A stretch of DNA of 5,081 nucleotides, taken from the NCBI GenBank assembly GCA_003554345.1, contig PWGE01000008.1:1-5081 (forward strand), read 5' to 3'. This document shows positions 1 through 5,081 of this stretch, piece after piece. The position numbers were made by a program, and so were the translations under genes. This stretch comes from T1SED10-198M sp003554345 [NCBI: Candidatus Sumerlaeota bacterium]. GTDB taxonomy: Bacteria > Sumerlaeota > T1SED10-198M. The notes beneath the pieces were generated by a model. The model was not told where the DNA came from. It saw only the letters and a list, made by a program, of their open reading frames with translations, and did no database searches. Each line of letters begins with the position of its first letter. The stretch's first letter is position 1.

Positions 1-1
1 G

Positions 2-1435
2 GCTGATAATGAAAAGCTTAGAAGTACTTTGAACTCCTTGAGTGCCAATATTTGTGTGCTGGACCCCGAAGGCAATATTGCCGAGATCAATCAGTCCTGG
101 CTGGATTTTGCCCAGGATAATAAAGCAGGGATTGATAAGGTTTTGCCGGGGATTAATTACCTTAAAATCTGCCAGGAAGCTCAGGGCGATGACAGGGAAA
201 CTGCTTTAGAGTTCGCCCGGGGCATCGAGAGTGTTATCTCCGGGGAGGAGGATTTTTTTGAGCTGGAATATCCCTGTCATTCCCCGGAAAAGAAACGCTG
301 GTTTGCCGGCAGGGTCACTCCCCTGGCTGGATCTGAGAGAAAGGGCCGCCGGGGGGCGGTCATCGCTCATGAAAATATCACCGAGCGCAGGATGAGGCAG
401 GAGAAGATTAAATATTTAAGCCTGCACGACAGTTTGACCGGTCTGTATAATAGGCCTTTTTTTGAACAGGAACTGAAGCGACTTGATACTAAAAGGCAGC
501 TTCCCATTACAATAATAAAAGTTGATATCAACGGCCTGGAAATTATCAATAGCGGTTTCGGCAGGGAACAGGGTGACGGGGTTATTAAGCGAACAGCAGA
601 GATACTGCAAAGCTTAGTAAGAAAAGAAGATGTTCTGGCCCGCTGGGGCGGGGATGAGTTCATTATCCTGCTGCCCCGGACCGATGCCGCTGAGGGCCAG
701 ATCGTTATCAACCGGATAAAGAAAAAGTGCCAGCTTACCTGCGACCGGGAGATTCCCATAACACTGGGGGTCGGAATGGCTGTTAAAGAGACTATCAACC
801 AGGATATTCATAAAGTTATCAGCCGGGCCGACAAAAATATGAAGCAGAATAAGCTTATGAATAAGGAAAGCAGTGAAAACAGGGTTATCCAGAGCCTTTT
901 GAGCGTGCTGGGCACCAAAAGCCATGACACCGAAGAGCATGCCCTCAGAATAGCAGACCTGGCCGTGGAGCTGGGAAGCAGGCTGGGGCTGTCCAGACCG
1001 GACTTAAATAGGCTGGCTCTGCTGGCCTCCCTGCATGATATCGGCAAAACCTTTATCCCCGAAGAGATTTTAAAAAAACCGGATAAACTCACCCCGGAGG
1101 AGTGGGATATTATGGTAAACCACACTATCAAGGGAGCAGAGATTGCTTCAGCCACCGAAGAATTTGCCGGAATTGCTGAAGAGATAAAAGCCCATCATGA
1201 GCGCTGGGATGGTACCGGTTATCCCAAGGGGCTCGCAGGAGAAGAAATTCCTTATCTTTCCAGGATCATAGCAATCGTAGATGCCTATGATGCTATGATT
1301 TCAGGCCGCCCCTACAAAGAGGCAGTCTCCCGGGAAGAGGCGCTTGAAGAGATTGAAAACTGCGCCGGGAGTCAGTTTGAACCCGAGATAGCCAGAACCT
1401 TCCTGAAAATGATGCGGGAAAAATCCCGGAATTAG
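2..1435 (+). CDS. PAS-GGDEF-HD-GYP cyclic-di-GMP hybrid enzyme, 5'-truncated by the window edge
   Basis: Predicted cytoplasmic (in the visible part) c-di-GMP turnover enzyme. The frame is open from base 2, so the real start lies upstream; residues here are numbered from the in-frame TTG at 29, which is probably internal because the preceding codons (ADNEKLRST) read as a normal linker into the PAS domain. PAS, about residues 1-120, belongs to the subtype with NYL (43-45), EYPCHSP (80-86), RWF (90-92) and HENIT (114-118); its ligand is unknown. GGDEF, about 125-275, has an intact GGDEF (207-211) and an RxxD inhibitory site (R198-D201) exactly five residues before it. However, the DxxxFKxxNDxxGHxxGD signature has E171, S175 and R179 in place of K, D and H, so cyclase activity is doubtful. 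HD-GYP, about 285-465, is complete: H304, HD 336-337, H365, HH 389-390, DGTGYP 394-399 and RPY 427-429, which supports c-di-GMP phosphodiesterase activity. It ends in TAG, with no membrane segment visible. It is paralogous to the gene at 3157. Confidence 0.93.
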   Translation, partial: ADNEKLRSTLNSLSANICVLDPEGNIAEINQSWLDFAQDNKAGIDKVLPGINYLKICQEAQGDDRETALEFARGIESVISGEEDFFELEYPCHSPEKKRWFAGRVTPLAGSERKGRRGAVIAHENITERRMRQEKIKYLSLHDSLTGLYNRPFFEQELKRLDTKRQLPITIIKVDINGLEIINSGFGREQGDGVIKRTAEILQSLVRKEDVLARWGGDEFIILLPRTDAAEGQIVINRIKKKCQLTCDREIPITLGVGMAVKETINQDIHKVISRADKNMKQNKLMNKESSENRVIQSLLSVLGTKSHDTEEHALRIADLAVELGSRLGLSRPDLNRLALLASLHDIGKTFIPEEILKKPDKLTPEEWDIMVNHTIKGAEIASATEEFAGIAEEIKAHHERWDGTGYPKGLAGEEIPYLSRIIAIVDAYDAMISGRPYKEAVSREEALEEIENCAGSQFEPEIARTFLKMMREKSRN

Positions 1436-1558
1436 GACGGGTATTTGAGATATCCAATACTGAAAGCACTCACTCTCAGCAGCAGAAAGTTGAAGATGAT
1501 GTGGGGCACTGTATCTATTTATTTAAATTTCGGACGTTTAAAATTATTTAGGCCTGGA

Positions 1559-1605
1559 TTAAATAATATTTAACACCCTGTTAAGGTAGCAGCAGTTAAA
1601 TAATA
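1559..1605. promoter_or_regulatory. TTAA-centred inverted and direct repeats upstream of the KaiC-like gene (possible operator/promoter region)
   Basis: Two perfect 6-base inverted repeats with 3-base spacers overlap: TTAAAT-AAT-ATTTAA at 1559-1573 and TTAACA-CCC-TGTTAA at 1570-1584. TTAAATAATA occurs twice as a direct repeat (1559-1568 and 1596-1605). TTAA steps fall at 1559, 1570, 1581 and 1596, so the first three are 11 bases apart, about one helical turn; two more lie at 1523 and 1538. The block ends about 50 bases before the KaiC-like start, a sensible place for an operator or promoter. The AT-rich hexamers (TTAAAT, TAATAC) could serve as a -10 element, but I find no convincing -35 at standard spacing. 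A+T richness alone produces some such matches. No terminator (GC stem plus T run) is visible between 1436 and 1656, so read-through from the upstream gene is possible. Confidence 0.35.
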
Positions 1606-1641
1606 CTGGTGCAATTGTCAGCATTTTATTGATAGAGCTTT

Positions 1642-1648
1642 GGGGAGG
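1642..1648 (+). promoter_or_regulatory. strong ribosome binding site for the KaiC-like gene
   Basis: GGGGAGG lies eight bases upstream of the ATG at 1657. This is a near-ideal Shine-Dalgarno sequence and fixes the start of the KaiC-like gene, which then opens with the usual N-terminal motif TGISGLDEIL of the family. Confidence 0.85.
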
Positions 1649-1656
1649 CAATAAAA

Positions 1657-3144
1657 ATGGCAAAAGTTAAAAGAGTTAAAACTGGAATATCTGGTTTGGA
1701 TGAGATTTTGCAGGGAGGTTTGATTTCTGGTGATTCTTATTTAATTAGAGGAGAAGCAGGCAGCGGGAAGACAACCCTGGGACTGCATTTTTTATGCGCC
1801 GCTGAGGGAAAAGATAAAACCGGATTATTCATATCTTTATCAGAACCCCGGGATAAAATAATTAGAAATGCTGAAATAAGGAATTTCCCGGTAGAGGAAA
1901 AAGTTGAAATTTTAGATCTGAGCCCCTCCAGCCAGTTTGTGGAGGATGGCGATTACACCATTTTTCCCTCGGCGGAAGTTGAGCAGGAGCCGCTGCTGAA
2001 GGCAATAACCGCCAGAATCAAGGAACTGAAGCCCGAAAGAGTATTTATCGATGGGCTGACCCAGCTGCGCTTTCTCTCGGCGGATGAGCACAGGTTTCGT
2101 AAAAATATCCAGTCCCTGATAAGCCTGATGGCCGATAGAGAAACAACACTCATGCTTGTTTCGGAAGTGGGCAGTCGCCCGGATGATGACCTGCAGTTTA
2201 TCAGTGATGGTATAATTAATCTCCAGACCCGGGGCAGAGAGAGGAAAATTTCTGTCACCAAGCTGAGGGGATCAGGCTTTAAAAAGGGCAGCCACAGCTA
2301 TACTCTGGATAAAGAAGGCTTTAAGGTATATCCTGTTTTAAACCCGGAATTTTCCCAGGCAGTGAAAGAAGCTGCAGCTAGAGATAAAATCTCCTCAGGC
2401 ATTCCCGGGATCGACAAACTTCTCCACGGCGGTATTGAAAGGGGAACTAATACTATTATTACCGGCCCCACAGGTTCAGGTAAAACTTCTCTGGGTCTGA
2501 CCTTTATGAAAGAAGCGGCCGGGCGGGGTGAAAGATCGGTAATCTATCTGCTGGAGGAAAGCAAAGAAGCCTTAAAGCAGAGATCTACAGCTATCAATAT
2601 TCCCATCAGGGATATGATTAAGAGCGGCAATCTCGAGCTGATTTCAGTCGATCGCGGAGAGATAAACCCCGATATTTTTGTACATCAGGTCAAAGAAGAG
2701 GTGGAAAGACACGACACCAGGCTGTTAATGCTGGACAGCATCACGGCTTTTTACTCCTTTTTTGCTGATGAAAACTGGAGCAAAAGTGATCTGGCAAAAA
2801 TTCTGGATTCCCTGCGGAGATATCTCTTTAATCACAATGTCACCGTGTTTATGACCAATGAAATAGCAAATATTACCGGGGATTTTCAGGTAACTGATGA
2901 CCAGATCAGCTATTTAGCCGATAATTTAATTCTGCTGCGCTATCTCGAGCTCAGGGGAGGCATGCAGAAAGCTATTGGTGTGCTGAAGAAGAGACTGAGC
3001 GACTTTGAAACAAAGTTGAGAGAATTTCAGATAACCCGGTACGGGCTGGAAGTGGGAGCTCCGCTGGAGAACCTGCGGGGCATTCTCAGCGGGAGTCCGG
3101 AAATCACAGCTGCCGGAGAGAGAAACAAATATACTCAAGATTAG
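1657..3144 (+). CDS. KaiC-like protein with two RecA-type ATPase domains
   Basis: Complete 495-residue KaiC-family protein (cyanobacterial KaiC is 519), expected to be a soluble ATP-binding oligomer, by family analogy a hexamer. CI, about residues 5-240: TGISGLDEIL at 9-18, Walker A GEAGSGKTT at 32-40, Walker B RVFID at 128-132. CII, about 243-485: SGIPGIDKLL at 247-256, Walker A GPTGSGKTS at 270-278, Walker B LLMLD at 356-360, and LENLRGILSGSP near 470-481. The paired catalytic glutamates of CII are kept (E300, E301), while in CI the pair reads Ser-Glu (S62, E63). At the KaiC phosphorylation region, VTDDQISY aligns with ITDSHIST: T413 and S418 match T426 and S431, but Tyr419 replaces T432. 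The C-terminal tail after the conserved GSP is short (about 14 residues). No kaiA or kaiB is present, so this is a KaiC-like signalling ATPase and should not be called a clock protein. Start fixed by GGGGAGG; the next gene follows after 12 bases and is probably in the same operon. Confidence 0.95.
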   Translation: MAKVKRVKTGISGLDEILQGGLISGDSYLIRGEAGSGKTTLGLHFLCAAEGKDKTGLFISLSEPRDKIIRNAEIRNFPVEEKVEILDLSPSSQFVEDGDYTIFPSAEVEQEPLLKAITARIKELKPERVFIDGLTQLRFLSADEHRFRKNIQSLISLMADRETTLMLVSEVGSRPDDDLQFISDGIINLQTRGRERKISVTKLRGSGFKKGSHSYTLDKEGFKVYPVLNPEFSQAVKEAAARDKISSGIPGIDKLLHGGIERGTNTIITGPTGSGKTSLGLTFMKEAAGRGERSVIYLLEESKEALKQRSTAINIPIRDMIKSGNLELISVDRGEINPDIFVHQVKEEVERHDTRLLMLDSITAFYSFFADENWSKSDLAKILDSLRRYLFNHNVTVFMTNEIANITGDFQVTDDQISYLADNLILLRYLELRGGMQKAIGVLKKRLSDFETKLREFQITRYGLEVGAPLENLRGILSGSPEITAAGERNKYTQD

Positions 3145-3147
3145 GGA
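3143..3147 (+). promoter_or_regulatory. modest ribosome binding site overlapping the KaiC-like stop codon
   Basis: AGGGA shares its first two bases with the TAG stop at 3142-3144 and sits nine bases before the ATG at 3157. It is weaker than the site used by the KaiC-like gene. Overlap of the ribosome site with the upstream stop suggests translational coupling of the two genes. Confidence 0.6.
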
Positions 3148-3156
3148 TGTTTGCTG

Positions 3157-5081
3157 ATGACTAAAAGCAAAAAAACTTTACCAAAAACAGATAACAGGGC
3201 GGCAGTAAATCTCCTGCTCTCCAATCAGGAGAATAAAAGACTGCTGCAGGAACTGCTGCAGCAGCAGGGGTATGAAGTTATCTCTGATTCAGTGGAGTTT
3301 ACCGGCTGCCATTTAATCATATTGGATGGGAAGCATTTAAAGGATAATATTCAGGAGATAGCGGAGCTGAAAGAGGACGAATTTGCTTTTGCACCTGTCA
3401 TCTACCTGCAGGAGGCGGGAAGCAGGCCTGTCTGGAGTTTTGAGGCGGAAGGTGAACACTCCCGGAGTTCAAAGCGGGGGGGAGCGGGAAATGAGCCTTC
3501 CTGGAGTTCAAAGATGGAAGGTAATCCCTCCGAAAGTCTTAAGTTGGAGAGTGAATCCTCTCTGACTTCAAATAGGGAAAGCAGCCCCTGGAATATAATC
3601 GAGCTGGTTGAGGATGTTATCGAGCTCCCGATTTCGAAAAACTTTCTGCTGGCTAGAGTAACAAACTTAATCCGCAGCAAAAAATTATGGGACAGCAATA
3701 AAGTTTTAAAGGACAGGTATGAAAGTATATTTAACAATATAAATGACATGGTGTTTTTGCTGGATAACCAGGAGGGCAGGAACTCAGCTGGCGGGGGCTC
3801 AAGCTTTAAAATAAGTGAGGTTAATGAGAGACTGAGAGGAATGCTTAAGTACCGGCAGGGAGCCCTCAAAGGATCATCGCCCGAAAACTTTATGCCTGAG
3901 GAGGATATTAAAAGGCTGGTTGAAATTATTAAAGATTATGGTGAGGCTATCTTTATGACTGAGTTTCAGACCAGCAAAGGAGCAGTATTTCCTGTAGAAA
4001 TTAACGCCCGCCGGGTTCAAATTTATCACAGGACTCAGCTCCTCTGTGCTGCCAGGGATATAACGGAGAAAAAGGAGCGAGAAGAAAAAATCAAATATCT
4101 CCTTTTTCACGATGAGCTGACCGATTTATACAACAGAAGGTTTTTTGAAGAGGAAGTCAAGCGGCTTGATACTGAAAGGCAGCTGCCTGTCTCTATCTTT
4201 GTTATTGATATAAACGGCATGAAGCTTGTCAATGACAGTTATGGCCACAAAAGCGGTGATAAACTGCTTAATAAGGCCGCTGATCTTTTAAAAAGCACTT
4301 TCCGGGAAGAGGATATTCTGGCGCGCTGGGGCGGCGATGAGTTCAGCGTTTTTCTGCCGCAGACCTCAGAGGCAGAAGCGGAAAAAATTCTTAAAAGAAT
4401 TAAAGATAAATGCGAAGAGACCGCTGAGCATAAGCTGCCGGTTTCGCTGGGAGTGGGTTACGCTGTCAAAGAAGATCGAGGGCAGGATATATTTGAGGTT
4501 TTTAACCTGGCTGACAGAGAGATGTATCAGGATAAACTAACCGCGCAAAATAGTGCTGCCAGCAAAATGGTTCAAAGCCTATTATCCTCCCTGGCGGCTA
4601 AAAGCCCGGAGACTGAGGCTCATACCAGGCGTCTGAAGGAGCTGGCCATCAGGCTGGGCAAAAAACTGGGACTTTCAAATAACCAGCTGAATAATCTCTC
4701 ACTGCTGGCTGCCCTGCACGATATCGGCAAAATCAACATCTCTGAAGAGATTATCAACAAGCCGGGGAAATTAACCTGGAATGAGTGGGAAAAAGTTAAG
4801 GAGCACTCCCGGACTGGTTATAAGATAGCGCTTTCCTCAGAGGAGTTTTCTGCGGTTGCTGAAGAGATTCTGGCCCATCATGAACGCTGGGATGGAGCAG
4901 GTTACCCCTATGGATTAGAAAAGGATGAGATTCCGCTCCTATCAAGGATTATAGGTGTAGTGGATGCCTATGATGTCATGGTTAACGGCAGCCCTTATCA
5001 GGAAGCCTTATCTCAAGCTGAAGCGTTAAAGGAGCTGAAAGACTGCGCCGGCAGCCAGTTTGATCCCGAGCTGGTGGAGGA
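3157..5081 (+). CDS. Degenerate receiver-PAS-GGDEF-HD-GYP cyclic-di-GMP hybrid enzyme, 3'-truncated by the window edge
   Basis: The frame is open from ATG 3157 to the right edge with no stop (641 residues). By alignment with the gene ending at 1435, only about a dozen codons are missing. Domains: receiver-like, about residues 17-172, interrupted by a repeat tract at 93-145; PAS, about 187-308, ending in DITEKKER; GGDEF, about 310-463; HD-GYP, about 470 to the end. The GGDEF domain looks fully competent: D351, K356, N359, D360, GH 363-364, GD 367-368, GGDEF 392-396, and an RxxD inhibitory site (R383-D386) five residues before it. HD-GYP metal and catalytic motifs are present: H489, HD 521-522, H550, HH 574-575, DGAGYP 579-584; the usual RPY reads SPY (612-614). 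The receiver keeps a candidate phospho-Asp (D57), but S22-N23 replace the acidic pair, Q86 the Thr/Ser and L157 the Lys. It can therefore be read as a bifunctional c-di-GMP synthase/phosphodiesterase, probably cytoplasmic, with a pseudo-receiver input. The start is supported by AGGGA and tight spacing behind the KaiC-like gene. Confidence 0.93.
   Translation, partial: MTKSKKTLPKTDNRAAVNLLLSNQENKRLLQELLQQQGYEVISDSVEFTGCHLIILDGKHLKDNIQEIAELKEDEFAFAPVIYLQEAGSRPVWSFEAEGEHSRSSKRGGAGNEPSWSSKMEGNPSESLKLESESSLTSNRESSPWNIIELVEDVIELPISKNFLLARVTNLIRSKKLWDSNKVLKDRYESIFNNINDMVFLLDNQEGRNSAGGGSSFKISEVNERLRGMLKYRQGALKGSSPENFMPEEDIKRLVEIIKDYGEAIFMTEFQTSKGAVFPVEINARRVQIYHRTQLLCAARDITEKKEREEKIKYLLFHDELTDLYNRRFFEEEVKRLDTERQLPVSIFVIDINGMKLVNDSYGHKSGDKLLNKAADLLKSTFREEDILARWGGDEFSVFLPQTSEAEAEKILKRIKDKCEETAEHKLPVSLGVGYAVKEDRGQDIFEVFNLADREMYQDKLTAQNSAASKMVQSLLSSLAAKSPETEAHTRRLKELAIRLGKKLGLSNNQLNNLSLLAALHDIGKINISEEIINKPGKLTWNEWEKVKEHSRTGYKIALSSEEFSAVAEEILAHHERWDGAGYPYGLEKDEIPLLSRIIGVVDAYDVMVNGSPYQEALSQAEALKELKDCAGSQFDPELVE
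3241..3267 (+). repeat. CTG/CAG triplet run with a 12-base palindrome, within the coding region
   Basis: CTGCTGCAG (3241-3249) is followed by CTGCTGCAGCAGCAG (3253-3267), which contains the perfect palindrome CTGCTGCAGCAG at 3253-3264. It encodes LLQELLQQQ, the first helix of the receiver-like domain, so codon usage for Leu and Gln explains most of it. Confidence 0.5.
3433..3591 (+). repeat. in-frame degenerate 30-base tandem repeat inside the receiver domain
   Basis: Five consecutive units encode WSFEAEGEHS, RSSKRGGAGNEPS, WSSKMEGNPS, ESLKLESESS and LTSNRESSPW (residues 93-145). Units start at 3433, 3463, 3502, 3532 and 3562; four are 30 bases and the second is 39 (nine extra, keeping frame). 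Units 1 and 3 match at 22 of 30 bases by hand count. The encoded segment is rich in Ser, Glu, Gly and Lys and is probably disordered. It lies between receiver strands beta-4 and beta-5, and its 53 residues roughly equal the excess length there (71 residues between the Thr and Lys positions, against 22 in CheY). Confidence 0.75.

Noticed and set aside
29-31. TTG as the start codon of the first gene
   Set aside because: The frame is open to the left window edge and the residues before it read as a natural linker into the PAS domain; no ribosome site precedes it.
1441-1460. terminator hairpin after the first gene
   Set aside because: GTATT/AATAC forms only a 5-base AT-rich stem with a 10-base loop and no T run follows.
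1607-1623. sigma-54 promoter (TGG...GC)
   Set aside because: GG and GC are separated by 11 bases instead of the required 10, and the -12 element is a poor match.
1436-1656. c-di-GMP riboswitch upstream of the KaiC-like gene
   Set aside because: GGTAGC at 1585-1590 recalls the 3' part of a GEMM-I aptamer, but the GACGCAAAGCC-like core and paired stems are absent.
3157-3159. calling the KaiC-like gene plus its neighbours a circadian clock
   Set aside because: No kaiA or kaiB is present and the Ser-Thr phosphorylation pair is altered; nothing in the sequence supports timekeeping.
3147-3164. five-codon leader ORF (MFADD) overlapping the start of the second hybrid gene
   Set aside because: Its ATG touches the ribosome site, leaving no usable spacing; such a short frame is expected by chance.
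3383-3565. short + strand reading frame with repeated GVQ/WKV motifs
   Set aside because: It is the tandem repeat of the real gene read in another frame; the apparent motif repetition reflects the 30-base DNA period.
3402-3869. antisense reading frame of about 155 codons
   Set aside because: It lies opposite the receiver-PAS coding region, has no recognisable domain, and its periodicity again comes from the tandem repeat.

Overview
The window looks like a stretch of bacterial chromosome of moderate GC content that encodes a cyclic-di-GMP / KaiC-type signalling cluster, all on the + strand. Two long genes of the PAS-GGDEF-HD-GYP type flank a KaiC-like double ATPase. The protein style (PAS-GGDEF-HD-GYP hybrids, Lys/Glu-rich sequence, strong GGGGAGG ribosome site, two-domain KaiC-like ATPase without kaiA or kaiB) suggests an anaerobic Firmicutes-like bacterium. 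My impression is Halanaerobiales (Halarsenatibacter-like), but this rests on family resemblance only, with no marker gene in view.

Layout. 2-1435: the 3' part of a PAS-GGDEF-HD-GYP gene whose start lies left of the window. 1436-1656: a 221-base gap rich in A+T, with a cluster of TTAA-centred inverted and direct repeats and a strong ribosome binding site. 1657-3144: a complete KaiC-like gene. 3157-5081: a second, longer hybrid gene that begins 12 bases after the KaiC-like stop codon and runs off the right edge with no stop (641 residues visible). Its domains are degenerate receiver, PAS, GGDEF and HD-GYP.

How they may work together. The two flanking enzymes align without a gap over 332 residues at about 55% identity (counted by hand), so they are a duplicated pair. 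Each carries a domain for making c-di-GMP (GGDEF) and one for degrading it (HD-GYP). The KaiC-like ATPase sits between them and is probably co-transcribed with the second. The simplest reading is a module in which a KaiC-type ATPase sets, or responds to, the activity of one or both c-di-GMP enzymes; this is inference from gene order.

The main oddities are: (1) the receiver domain of the second hybrid enzyme lacks most phosphorylation residues and is split by an in-frame, degenerate 30-base tandem repeat; (2) the KaiC-like protein keeps the CII catalytic glutamates but has Ser-Tyr where KaiC has its Ser-Thr phosphorylation pair, and Ser-Glu in place of the CI Glu-Glu pair; (3) the GGDEF domain of the first enzyme has lost several substrate-pocket residues that the second keeps.
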